Positions 1 through 8,133 of a stretch of 11,451 nucleotides of DNA are shown here, piece after piece. The translations under genes and the position numbers were made by a program. Position 1 is the stretch's first letter; each line of letters opens with the position of its first letter. The notes below the pieces were generated by a model that saw only the letters and a program-made list of their open reading frames with translations, made no database searches and had not been told where the DNA came from. The stretch is from JBGLNJ01 sp964353405 (GTDB taxonomy: Bacteria; Chloroflexota; Anaerolineae; Fen-1058): assembly GCA_964353405.1 (NCBI GenBank), contig CAYGWJ010000319.1, positions 1 through 11,451 on the forward strand, read 5' to 3'.

Positions 1-954
1 GTACAGCCCGGCGCCGTAAATCATCACCACTTGATAAAGCGCGGCGCGCCGCTGTTGCCAGAAACCGATCACGGCAAACGGCGCAAGCAAAATCATCCCG
101 ACCACGGCGACGAGCGTTTGCAGGTTGGCCCACAGCGCATCGAGCTTGGAATTCAAAATGTTCCTCATCCCCCAGGCCGAATAGGCTTGCAGGTCGAGTG
201 TCTTGCCAAAACTGTAGAGATCATCATAGTTGGTGAGGAACAAGGTCTTGGCGCCGGCTATCGAGAGCAAACGTCCGGTCGTCATCCCGTTGTGAATCAG
301 CCACGGACTCATCACCACCGCATATCCCAGCGCCGCCCACACTAGACCGCGCCAGGACTTTATCCCGATGAACAGCAGCGGCAACAAAAGCAACACGCCA
401 TCGGCGCGCGTCAGGTGCGCCAGTCCCGCGCATGCGCCGGCGACAAACCACCAGCGGCCCCCTTGCGCGCGGCTCGACGCCCACAGGCTCAGCGACCCGA
501 ACACGGCAAACGGCGCGAACGTCTCGGGGACCGACCAATAGGCTACGTAGAAACCGGAAAAGATGGCCAACATCGCCGCTGCCCAGGCATGGCGGCGGCT
601 GGCCGATGTCTGCCACGCGACGGCGTAAGCGATGATGGCCAGCAGCGCCGAAAGAAATATGAATGGGATCTGGGCCGCGCGAAAGTTGATCCCCCCTGCC
701 CGCATCGAGAGCGCGGCTAGAATCGAAGGCAACGGCATCCAGTATTGATGGCTGGGACGAGGCAGAGCTTGAGGATCATCCAGGTAATTCCAGATGAACG
801 GCTCGGAGAAGCCGCGACCGCTTGCCAACTGCTGCGCGCCGACGGTGTAATAGTATGCGTCCATGTAACCGGGCTGCGTCTGCGGAAGCGCGAACACTAT
901 CCGGGCGGCAAGGGCCACCGCAAAGAGAATGACTAGATCACGGCGCCAAGTCAT
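1..954 (-). CDS. GT39/ArnT-like membrane glycosyltransferase, 3' end outside window
   Basis: The frame is open from an ATG at 954 to the window edge, giving 318 codons without a stop, so the C-terminus is missing. One N-terminal membrane helix (about residues 7-23) is followed by an extracytoplasmic loop with the acidic motif GYMDAYYY. Asp32 sits where GT-C enzymes place the catalytic or metal-binding acid. PRPSHQYWMPLPS (66-78) follows, then several hydrophobic segments (about 93-221). HLTRADG (180-186) and SPWLIHN (216-222) match motifs common in GT39/ArnT-like proteins. By family these transfer a sugar from a polyprenyl-phosphate donor outside the membrane; donor and acceptor are unknown here. 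The start overlaps the previous gene's stop by four bases (ATGA). No clear Shine-Dalgarno precedes it, so translation is probably coupled. Membrane protein is nearly certain, GT-C likely, exact activity unknown. Confidence 0.8.
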   Translation of the reverse strand, partial: MTWRRDLVILFAVALAARIVFALPQTQPGYMDAYYYTVGAQQLASGRGFSEPFIWNYLDDPQALPRPSHQYWMPLPSILAALSMRAGGINFRAAQIPFIFLSALLAIIAYAVAWQTSASRRHAWAAAMLAIFSGFYVAYWSVPETFAPFAVFGSLSLWASSRAQGGRWWFVAGACAGLAHLTRADGVLLLLPLLFIGIKSWRGLVWAALGYAVVMSPWLIHNGMTTGRLLSIAGAKTLFLTNYDDLYSFGKTLDLQAYSAWGMRNILNSKLDALWANLQTLVAVVGMILLAPFAVIGFWQQRRAALYQVVMIYGAGLY

Positions 955-2951
955 GGCAATTCGTATAGAGAATAGGCTCCCCCGATGTCAGCGGCCAATC
1001 GCATCCGGATCCGCATCACATCGAGTTCAGCCCAATCGGAGTCTATCGAGGTGACATCGCCCTGTGCGTGCACAAAGCGCGCTCCATCTTCATAGACTAG
1101 CACATGCGTGACGCCATTGGATTTCCAGTTGGACAGGATGGCATCGGCAGTGCCAAGTGTCCGGCGCAAATGCCACCAGCGGTCAATGACCACATCTGGC
1201 ACGCACCGTGCCTTGACGCATTCTAGGGACCGCGCTTCCCAAAGGAATTCAACCTGCGACCCTGCGGGGAGCGCGTTGATTCGGTCCATCGCTTCAGCGT
1301 ATGCGCCCAGGTTCGCTGCCCGATACTCCTTCGCGCTTTGCACACCCACTAGATAGCCTAACGGACCACGTACGGCAAAGGCTGTCAGATTCTCCAGGGC
1401 CGTCAGACCCAGCACCAGGCACAGCACCGCACTCACAATCACGGACACGCGCAAGGCCGGCGCATCGAGCGACACGATGGCAGCCAACCCCGCCGTACAC
1501 GCCAATGTCACTGCCGGAAGCAGGGCAAAGAACAAGCGAACCTGCATCGCCAGGTTCGAAGTGAAGAGCAGCAATACCCAACCAGTATAGCCCACCAGCA
1601 TAAAGATCACCAATGGGCGCAGTTCATTCCGTAGACTGGCGTTCAGCCTTCGCCAGCCTACCGCCAGTCCAAGCAATAGGAACACAAACAAGGGACCCAG
1701 CGTAGCGTCATAATTGTTGGAGCTTTGCACGCCCAAAAAGCTAGCGCGCAGAAAAATCAGCGCCGCCCATAGTGGGTTGCGCTCGCCCGTATCCGGACGC
1801 GAGTAGAACCACTGCCGTAGCGCATCCATGGGTCCTGCTGGAATCAGCAGTGGATACACAGGACTGCCGGTGAGAATCCAGTTCTTGATCAACCATGGCG
1901 CCAAGACAACCAAGGTGATGCCGCCAAACAAGGCCGCTTCGCGTACTCGGGCACTCAAGCGCCGCCCGGCGGTGGACCCAAACACGATCATCCCGGCGCC
2001 CCCCAACGGAACGAGCACAGCGGTGTACTTGCAGCCGATCGCCAATCCTGCCAGCACCCCACCCATCCAGAGCCATCGGCGCGATGCACTCAGCCGCCAT
2101 TGCCGCAGCACGATCAGCAGCGTAAGGGTGATCAGCATCAACAGCAAATCAGCATAAGCCCAAGACAGCGAGAACGAAATCGTCAGCGCCGAATACAGAA
2201 TCGCCGGAGCCAACAGGCCAGTGTTGGAATTGCCAGCCAGGATTTCTGTAGCGTGCGCAGCCAGGCCCACCGCCAGCACTGCGCCGAACACCCACCCCAA
2301 CGTTTGAGCCGCGATCTCGCCCCGGAGCAGCATCGCCGCCGTGTACAGCATCTCGGCTAACTGCGGCATCCCGCTGTACAGAATGTCGGCATCAATCTGC
2401 AGCCCATGCGCCTGCGCGTACAACTTGGGCAAAGTCAAGTGATAGACCAGCGCGTCCCACATCACAGGCGGCGCCAGCGCTCGCAGCAATCCAAGTACCA
2501 AGGCGAACCACACGAACAGGCTCGCCAAGCGGGTAAAGGGTACAGGAGACCACATCGCGCCAAGGGCGCGGGCCAAGTCGGCCAGCCAACCCCGGACATT
2601 GCGCCAGAGCGCCAAGCACGCCAAGACAGCTACGACCCAGATCAACACCGGGTAGTACAGGCCCACCATGCCTAGCGCCAACATCACCAGCCCCATCACG
2701 CCCCACCCCAATGTAACGTGAAGGGTGACACGCTCACCTGGCAAAGCGATTTCGCCTTCACCGACAAGCTGCCGGCCTAACCCTCCGCCGACAAGTGTGA
2801 GGAGTATTGCCACGCCGGCATTGACCAGCGCAGAGCCAATAGCCTCTGCCTGCCTGTAAGTGACCGGCTTGTGGACCCAATAATACACACCCAGAATCAA
2901 TGCCAGCACGACGACCAAGCTGAGCGAGGCCCACACGCGACGATCAGTCAT
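951..2951 (-). CDS. Large GT-C-like polytopic membrane protein with C-terminal soluble domain
   Basis: This 666-residue protein has about a dozen hydrophobic segments. Two or three extra helices (about 7-115) come before the part that resembles other GT-C proteins. The likely active-site loop is PPVMWDALVYHLTLPKLY (161-178), with Asp166 and His171 as candidate key residues. AIGCKYT (304-310) and APWLIKNWILTGSPVYPLL (351-369) are segments commonly conserved in such bacterial proteins. After the last helix (about 503-520), residues 540-666 form a soluble, presumably extracytoplasmic domain containing WEARSLEC and GVTHVLVYEDG. The start is an ATG with AAGGTG at 2956-2961, four bases upstream. 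It lies 18 bases after the broken gene at 2970-3864 and overlaps the next gene by four bases. Sugar donor and acceptor cannot be read from the sequence. Confidence 0.82.
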   Translation of the reverse strand: MTDRRVWASLSLVVVLALILGVYYWVHKPVTYRQAEAIGSALVNAGVAILLTLVGGGLGRQLVGEGEIALPGERVTLHVTLGWGVMGLVMLALGMVGLYYPVLIWVVAVLACLALWRNVRGWLADLARALGAMWSPVPFTRLASLFVWFALVLGLLRALAPPVMWDALVYHLTLPKLYAQAHGLQIDADILYSGMPQLAEMLYTAAMLLRGEIAAQTLGWVFGAVLAVGLAAHATEILAGNSNTGLLAPAILYSALTISFSLSWAYADLLLMLITLTLLIVLRQWRLSASRRWLWMGGVLAGLAIGCKYTAVLVPLGGAGMIVFGSTAGRRLSARVREAALFGGITLVVLAPWLIKNWILTGSPVYPLLIPAGPMDALRQWFYSRPDTGERNPLWAALIFLRASFLGVQSSNNYDATLGPLFVFLLLGLAVGWRRLNASLRNELRPLVIFMLVGYTGWVLLLFTSNLAMQVRLFFALLPAVTLACTAGLAAIVSLDAPALRVSVIVSAVLCLVLGLTALENLTAFAVRGPLGYLVGVQSAKEYRAANLGAYAEAMDRINALPAGSQVEFLWEARSLECVKARCVPDVVIDRWWHLRRTLGTADAILSNWKSNGVTHVLVYEDGARFVHAQGDVTSIDSDWAELDVMRIRMRLAADIGGAYSLYELP

Positions 2952-2969
2952 AAAGCACCTTGAACCTGT

Positions 2970-3864
2970 TCATCTGCGGATGTAGACCAGTTGTGGCCGG
3001 TTGCCCGCGCCGGAAACCGTCCAAAACACATCCGGCTCCGCAAAGACCTTTCGCTCTAACCGATAATAAGGCGTGAGCAAATCACCCCAATACGCTTTCA
3101 ACTCTTTCGGGATGTCGTCCAAGATGATCGCGTCGAAACGTTGGCTGGCGACCGCCGCCTGAATCTCGTCCAGGATGATCTGCCGGCGCGGATCGTTTTT
3201 GCCGCCCTGTTGAACATCCAGGTCCGTGTCCCAAATGCCGCTAGTGTCGGTGATGGTGGCCCAGTGGACGTACGTCGGTTTGCCCACCAGCGCGGCATAG
3301 TAGCTGTGGGCCGGGATGAATACCTCTCCAGGATACGAGCGGATGAGTGACAAGTCACACCCGGCGCGCTCGTCGCGCGCCGTAAAAGCCGCCAGCAGCA
3401 AGAAGAACACCAGCAACGAATCCGAGCGGGCCACATCCATCCAGACGCCGGTCGCTTTGAACGTGGCGGCGTAAAAGCCTCCCGCCGCCATCCCGCCCCA
3501 CACGCTGCCGGTCTCGCGGCGTACCAGCGCAAAAATCATCCACCAGCAGCCGACCGTCGCCAGGATCGAAACCAGCCGCGCCGCCAAAGCCCGGCCCCAC
3601 CCGTGCCGTCACCGCCGCGCTCAGGTAAAAGAACAGCGGGCCATAGAGCAGCGGCGTGAATTCGAGCCGGGGCCGCTCATATAGAAAGTGACCAGACAGA
3701 ATCCATTGGCTGCTGTTGGCTGCCGCGCCTTCGATCCATTCCAGCTCAAAGGGGTAGCGTGCCCGGATCAACATCAATACCAGCAAGCCGGCCAAGTTGG
3801 GTGCAGCGAGTCCGACTGCCAAAAAGAGCAGCCCTCGTTCAAGTGTGCGCGTCGTTTCCTCCAT
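2970..3864 (-). pseudogene. Broken GT-C-like membrane glycosyltransferase: frameshift plus apparent internal deletion
   Basis: Two overlapping minus-strand frames make one protein if a single G is removed from the GGGG run at 3595-3598. Frame one then reads through VTARVG into RALAARLVSILATVG of frame two, giving 297 residues. The N-terminal half looks like a GT-C protein: a first helix (about 11-34), the acidic loop motif RYPFELEWIEG (36-46), EFTPLLYGPLFFYLSAA (68-84), and RSDSLLVFFLLLAAF (146-160). From about residue 170 it jumps straight to a soluble C-terminal domain (GEVFIPAHSYYAALVGKP, 179-196). The block of membrane helices normally found between these parts is absent, while the frame stays open. 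ATG 3864 is chosen as start, with AAGAAG just upstream; a GTG at 3867 is an alternative. The frameshift could be a sequencing error, but the missing block would remain. It is probably non-functional. Confidence 0.75.
3363..3381. repeat. Perfect 7-bp inverted repeat near the inferred deletion junction
   Basis: GGCGCGC and GCGCGCC are separated by five bases and can form a strong small hairpin. The repeat encodes the residues around ARDERA, where the membrane part of the broken gene gives way abruptly to its soluble domain. Short inverted or direct repeats often mark the ends of slippage deletions, but a link here is inferred from position only. Confidence 0.55.
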
Positions 3865-3900
3865 CACCGCTTCTTGAAAAGTTGCACGGCTGCCTCTCGA

Positions 3901-5112
3901 TCATGCCTCTTTCGTCCTGCCCGTCACAATCCGAACTAATTCGACCAGCAGCAAGACGAACAAAACAGTCCGCAAAGGAACGGTTAGGTAAAGATACTGG
4001 TTCATCCCTCGGCTCAGCAACACGGGCCATTCGACCAGATTGATAAACGTCAAAGTCAAGATGTACAACAGCGACTGCCCTAGCGGCAGTGTTATCAGCA
4101 AGAAGGGAATGAGCATCACCAGCCACTGTGGGCTCCAACCTTTGCTCCATAGAAAGAACACGACGAGCGTTGTGGCGGTAAAGGCCATGAACCGGACGTG
4201 AGAGGCCGGATATCGAACACTCGAAGGGCGGGAGATCGGAGGCTGGCTGATCCACAGCCAGAGATACAACGCGCCGAACAAGACGAGCGAAATGACCGGC
4301 GGGATGCGCGGTGGATTGCCCTGTAAGGCGGTTGCCACAGCCGGATCAATGTGCGCCGAGGCTGCGCCCAAGATGCCCGTGCCCAGGTTGCCATCTATCA
4401 ATGCCCACACCGTCTGCCACGACGGTTTGGACAATTGCGCGCGAAGCGAAGCGACGGCGTACGTTGGGCTGGCAATGACGAACGGCGCGAACACGGCGAC
4501 GCACACCGCCGCCACAATCGCCGTGTAGATCATCACCTGACGCCAGTCTCGCCGGAAGCGCCACACGACAGGCAAAAGCAGTATGGGGAAATATTTAACC
4601 ATCGCTCCGAGGCCGACCCACATCGCCGAACGGTTTGAACGTCCGCGCAGAAAATCGTCGGCGGCCCACAAAAAGAAAAAGGCCGAAATCACATCGTGGT
4701 TGTGCCACATCACGAACGCGGGAGCAAACAGCAACACATACACCCACACCAGCTTGAGCGCCTCCTCGCGCGAGCGGACGTGACTGGCCAATCGAAAGAC
4801 CATCACCACGTTGCCCGTCTCAAAGGCAATCATCACCAACCCGAGCAGCGTGGCGAAGGCAAAATAGCGGTCGCCCGTCAAAGCATAGACGCCCTGGCAG
4901 AGATACGCAAACAGCGGAGGATATTCTACCCAATAGCTCAAGAACGGCAATCGCCCCTGCTTCACCAGTTGCGCCAGATCGAAATAATAAGGATAGTCAC
5001 CATAGAGCATCAAGCTGTCGGGCGGATAAGCCATCAGCCACATCAGCCGGAAGGCGACAAACAGTCCCACAATCAATGCAATATCACGATGTTTGTCCAG
5101 CCATTTAGTCAT
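3901..5112 (-). CDS. GT87/DUF2029-like membrane mannosyltransferase-type protein
   Basis: This 403-residue protein has about ten hydrophobic segments and no large soluble domain. Motifs fit the GT87 (DUF2029) branch of GT-C enzymes: GDYPYYFDLAQL near the N-terminus (Asp39), VEYPPLFAYL (62-71), HNHD (137-140), GAMVKYFPILLLP (169-181) and FLWSKGWSPQWLVMLIPF (320-337). The last resembles the family's S-K-x-x-S-P-Q-x motif. Characterised GT87 members are polyprenyl-phosphomannose-dependent mannosyltransferases of the outer membrane face; mannose is an inference here. I prefer the ATG at 5112; an in-frame GTG at 5130 would add six residues. Neither has a strong Shine-Dalgarno. The gene lies 50 bases after the preceding stop and 36 bases before the broken gene. 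An odd Pro/Ser-rich loop occupies residues 289-307. Confidence 0.82.
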   Translation of the reverse strand: MTKWLDKHRDIALIVGLFVAFRLMWLMAYPPDSLMLYGDYPYYFDLAQLVKQGRLPFLSYWVEYPPLFAYLCQGVYALTGDRYFAFATLLGLVMIAFETGNVVMVFRLASHVRSREEALKLVWVYVLLFAPAFVMWHNHDVISAFFFLWAADDFLRGRSNRSAMWVGLGAMVKYFPILLLPVVWRFRRDWRQVMIYTAIVAAVCVAVFAPFVIASPTYAVASLRAQLSKPSWQTVWALIDGNLGTGILGAASAHIDPAVATALQGNPPRIPPVISLVLFGALYLWLWISQPPISRPSSVRYPASHVRFMAFTATTLVVFFLWSKGWSPQWLVMLIPFLLITLPLGQSLLYILTLTFINLVEWPVLLSRGMNQYLYLTVPLRTVLFVLLLVELVRIVTGRTKEA

Positions 5113-5125
5113 ACGTGTCTCACGT
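5113..5125. repeat. Short perfect inverted repeat immediately upstream of a start codon
   Basis: The arms ACGTG and CACGT are separated by three bases and end directly before the preferred ATG at 5112. In mRNA this could form a small hairpin across the ribosome-binding region. Five-base arms can easily arise by chance, so a regulatory role is only a possibility. Confidence 0.3.
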
Positions 5126-5162
5126 TTCACCTACACGCAAAGCTTCACGAGGCTTGCCGGTA

Positions 5163-6599
5163 TCACTGGTGTCTTGTGTACTGATGGATGCGCAGGCCCG
5201 GAAATTCGGCCTTGAGCGTCCCCTGGAATTCCCATTCTCCCCAATGGTTTGGCCAGCGCGCATCCTCAAGCAGCCAAAATTCGGATTTGTTGCTGACCCA
5301 CTTCCGGATCGTCCCGAGGGGAATATACACACCTAACACGGCATCGGGCTGACGAACATAGGCTTCGTACTCGCTGATCCCGCGCTTTTCGACAGGCGGG
5401 CCGTTGTACTTGACTTCAAAAGCTGCTTGGGCAAAGGGCGGAGAAAAGACCACCATATCACCTGGCTGCACTTTTGCCGCCATCCATGTGACCACACTTG
5501 ACCAGGGAATGACGCCCCCCTGATCGGTCGGAGGTGTTGCCTGCGCCACGAGAGCGGCACCCACTAAAGTGGCAACCATCACTGAACGCAACATCGGTCT
5601 AAAGCTCAACACCGCTTCCATGAGCAACAACACCACACCCGGCAAAGCAAAAGCAACATGCCGGGGCAGATAGATGGGGCTCCAGTACGACGCGACCCAG
5701 ATCAACAGCACAGGCAAGCCGGTGGAGAGCAACACGAACGAAAGCCGGCCCGCCTGCCACGCTCGATACATTCCCACAAGCAGCAACGTCACAATCGAAG
5801 GAATGAAGACGAGCACCACTGGCGCAAGCCATCCCCTCTGTTCAGCGCCCAGCAAAAACTGATCCAGCGTCTCCAGGGCAAGACGAAACTGTGGAGGCGG
5901 CACCCACCACAGCGCCTTGGGCGCCCATGTATTCTGATGCAAAACAACCGGCAGCCAGGGAGCAAAAGCCGTCAGCGTTACCAGTCCCGCCGCAACCGTC
6001 GGCCACAGGCACTGCCACAGTCCCCGGCGACGGCGCTTGTATGCAATGTATAATCCGATGCCAACTAGCAGGGTCCCCAAAATGTACAACGTGTACATGG
6101 CCGCAATAGCAATCAGGCAGAACAACACCCAGGCGCGCCAGCCCGGCCTTTTGCCCAGTTCCTGGGCAAGCAATAACAGGCACAGCGTGAGGCAGAGTGC
6201 CAGGGCATAAGGCCGCGCCCATTGGGACAAGGTAATATGGATGGGCGATACTGCCATGATGGCTGCGCCTAACCAACTCACGTCGCGATGAAACGCTCTT
6301 TGCGCCAGCGGAGCCATCAGGGCTATCGCGACTACGCCCAGCCAGATGGAAGGGAAACGCAGAGCCAGCTCGCTTTCACCGAACCCTTTCCGCCAAACCT
6401 GCAATCCGAAAAAGTACAGAGGCGGCATTCCCTCATTACGTGCCAGCGACTCGACGAGGGCCGGCCAGTCAGTCGTTCTGGCATGTTGCAGAGAAACAGC
6501 CTCGTCTGTCCAGAGCTCGATGTGCGCCTGATCGCGTAAGCGCAGCCCAAAGGACACCAGAAGGATCAGACATCCAAACCAGATGAGCGGCCTGCGCAT
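5163..6599 (-). CDS. GT39/ArnT-like (PMT-type) membrane glycosyltransferase
   Basis: This 478-residue protein has a first helix (4-20), then the extracytoplasmic motif ELWTDEAVSLQHA with Asp32-Glu33, the classical acidic pair of GT39/ArnT-like enzymes. NEGMPPLYFFGLQVW (55-69) and ESELALRFPS (75-84) follow; both are typical of this group. SQWARPYALAL (125-135) and YLPRHVAFALPG (310-321) are further conserved stretches. About ten more hydrophobic segments run to about residue 353. A soluble C-terminal part (about 365-478) includes VQPGDMVVFSPP. It probably transfers a lipid-linked sugar to an extracytoplasmic acceptor. I chose the ATG at 6599 because it has the best Shine-Dalgarno in the window (GGAGAGG, six bases upstream) and overlaps the preceding stop as TGATG. 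An upstream in-frame start at 6656 would lie entirely inside the preceding gene. Confidence 0.86.
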   Translation of the reverse strand: MRRPLIWFGCLILLVSFGLRLRDQAHIELWTDEAVSLQHARTTDWPALVESLARNEGMPPLYFFGLQVWRKGFGESELALRFPSIWLGVVAIALMAPLAQRAFHRDVSWLGAAIMAVSPIHITLSQWARPYALALCLTLCLLLLAQELGKRPGWRAWVLFCLIAIAAMYTLYILGTLLVGIGLYIAYKRRRRGLWQCLWPTVAAGLVTLTAFAPWLPVVLHQNTWAPKALWWVPPPQFRLALETLDQFLLGAEQRGWLAPVVLVFIPSIVTLLLVGMYRAWQAGRLSFVLLSTGLPVLLIWVASYWSPIYLPRHVAFALPGVVLLLMEAVLSFRPMLRSVMVATLVGAALVAQATPPTDQGGVIPWSSVVTWMAAKVQPGDMVVFSPPFAQAAFEVKYNGPPVEKRGISEYEAYVRQPDAVLGVYIPLGTIRKWVSNKSEFWLLEDARWPNHWGEWEFQGTLKAEFPGLRIHQYTRHQ

Positions 6600-8095
6600 C
6601 AGTGACCTCTCCGTATATAAATCATAGCTTGATCGTCGCTGTAGGCCAGCCGCCATTCAGGTTGCGTCGCCAGCATCGCCGCAAGAAAGCTGTCGCGTTC
6701 GGTCAGCACCAGCCGAACGCCGTACCGATCAAGCACATCTTGCCAGCCAGGCCGGACATACATCACCTTGACATAGTCAAGCAGGAACTCGCCATACACG
6801 TCGGTACGCCCGTCGGCAAACACCGGCTCATCGGGCAGCGCCCAGATCAGGTAGCCCCCCCAGTTATAGCTATTGTACAGCGGGCCGGGCGGACGCGGCG
6901 AAGCGTTCTTGAGCCACTCGACCGCGCGCACTGGCGCAGCCTGCCGCTGACCCATATCAATCATCCGAGGCGAGAGCGCCACAGCGCACTTGAGCAGCGC
7001 AGCTACAACGACCAGGGCCACAATCAACCAGTTCAGCACACCGGTCAGTGCCGGATTCAGTTCCTGACGAACTGACGCCGGCAACTTGACTTGTGCCGAC
7101 ACCGCTTCAACGACGAGTTGCGCTCGGCGCGAAAGAACCGGCGCGATGATGAGCGCAAACGGCGCTATGTTGCGCCGCGCCAGGAACGCGCTGTAGCCGA
7201 ACACAATCACCAGGATGACATCAGTCCAATCCCATCGCCGCCGCGCGAGGCCCGTCACCGCCAGCAACGCAAACAACAACCACAGCACCGGCTGCTCATA
7301 CAGATTGTGGAAATCCGGCGAGGCCCATTCCTGGATAAAGCCTTGCAGCGTCTTGATGCTCACGGTGCGGAACGGCAACGCCCACGTCCCCAGCCCATAC
7401 GGATTGACCAAAAGCGCCAGCCCGCACAGAACGCCAGCGCCCACCAGCAGGCCAATCTCGCGCCAGGTCAACACTTCCGGCAGCGCGCCTCGCCCCGTGA
7501 CGCGGTTGAGCGCCTCACCCGCGATGACACAGCCGATGAGCATCAACCCCAGCGCATATCCGCCGTGGACGTTGCCCCACAACACAAACATGGGAATCAA
7601 CACCCACTGCCGGTTGATCTGCTTCCACTTGAACAGATACACAATGTAGCTCGTCACACCCAATAGCGCAAACGACAACATCTGTGGACGCGGCGACCAG
7701 ATGACGGCCGAAGCGGTCGCCGCCAACACGAGCGTGAACGCGCGCAGAAACGGATGGCCCTCCATTTGTGGATACACAAACGCAGAAGCCACAACCACTA
7801 ACCCGGCGACCAACAACGCCAGCAACACATCTCCGCCGATCCGGTATACGCCATACATGCCCACCTGGGCAAGCCATTGCACGTTCACCCACGGCTGGCC
7901 TCGCACGGTGAAGGAGAACTCGTCGGCTTGGGGGATGCGTCCCGTCGTGACAATGGCCCGTCCTGTGCCCAGATGCCACCACATGTCTGTGTCGGCGGGC
8001 GTGCGCGCGGCCATGGCGAATAACCCGACAAAAATGACAACCACCACAAGCCGATCCATGTTTAGCCAGAACAACGGCCGCCGTAATGCTTTCAT
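6599..8095 (-). CDS. Polytopic membrane protein of an uncharacterised D-x-D-x-W-W-H-L family
   Basis: This 498-residue protein has about ten hydrophobic segments and a soluble C-terminal domain. After the first helix comes PADTDMWWHLGTGRAI (33-48), then IPQADEFSFT and GQPWVNVQWLAQ (66-77). The loop with Asp35, Asp37 and His41 occupies the place of the acidic first loop in GT-C enzymes. Further conserved-looking motifs are WSPRPQ (133-138), LWGNVHGGYALGL (172-184), LLVNPYG (228-234) and IQEWASPDFHNL (254-265). The soluble end (about 385-498) carries SYNWGGYLIWALP and VFADGRTDVYG (425-435). I recognise this as a recurring bacterial family but know of no assigned biochemical role; a GT-C-like glycosyltransferase is a reasonable inference. 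The ATG at 8095 has GGAAG four bases upstream. The stop overlaps the next start by one base, which ties its expression to a likely glycosyltransferase. Confidence 0.8.
   Translation of the reverse strand: MKALRRPLFWLNMDRLVVVVIFVGLFAMAARTPADTDMWWHLGTGRAIVTTGRIPQADEFSFTVRGQPWVNVQWLAQVGMYGVYRIGGDVLLALLVAGLVVVASAFVYPQMEGHPFLRAFTLVLAATASAVIWSPRPQMLSFALLGVTSYIVYLFKWKQINRQWVLIPMFVLWGNVHGGYALGLMLIGCVIAGEALNRVTGRGALPEVLTWREIGLLVGAGVLCGLALLVNPYGLGTWALPFRTVSIKTLQGFIQEWASPDFHNLYEQPVLWLLFALLAVTGLARRRWDWTDVILVIVFGYSAFLARRNIAPFALIIAPVLSRRAQLVVEAVSAQVKLPASVRQELNPALTGVLNWLIVALVVVAALLKCAVALSPRMIDMGQRQAAPVRAVEWLKNASPRPPGPLYNSYNWGGYLIWALPDEPVFADGRTDVYGEFLLDYVKVMYVRPGWQDVLDRYGVRLVLTERDSFLAAMLATQPEWRLAYSDDQAMIYIRRGH
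6606..6612 (-). promoter_or_regulatory. Shine-Dalgarno site fixing the start at 6599
   Basis: GGAGAGG lies six bases before the ATG at 6599, inside the last codons of the upstream gene. Together with the TGATG stop-start overlap it implies translational coupling, and it argues against the longer 6656 start. Confidence 0.7.
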
Positions 8096-8133
8096 TTCAC
8101 TTCCATTAACCTGGAATCAAGTGGTTGAATGTG

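Noticed and set aside
3839..4255. Minus-strand open frame of 138 codons overlapping the end of the GT87-like gene
   Set aside because: It is an alternate frame of the true gene; the SPQW motif and membrane helices are in the other frame.
5137..5157. Imperfect stem in the space between the GT39-like and GT87-like genes, considered as a terminator
   Set aside because: Only about six base pairs with a bulge and no T-run afterwards; the next gene starts immediately downstream in the same direction.
4696..5184. Plus-strand open frame of 162 codons opposite the GT87-like gene
   Set aside because: The His/Gln-rich composition and fully antisense position indicate a shadow frame.
6600..6656. N-terminal extension of the GT39-like gene to a start at 6656
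   Set aside because: The extra 19 residues lie entirely within the preceding gene, while ATG 6599 has a strong GGAGAGG and a TGATG overlap.
7091..7666. Plus-strand open frame of 191 codons opposite the WWHL-family gene
   Set aside because: Its product is rich in Arg, Gln, His and Pro with no hydrophobic core or motif, as expected from reading a membrane-protein gene backwards. The minus-strand frame has clear family motifs.
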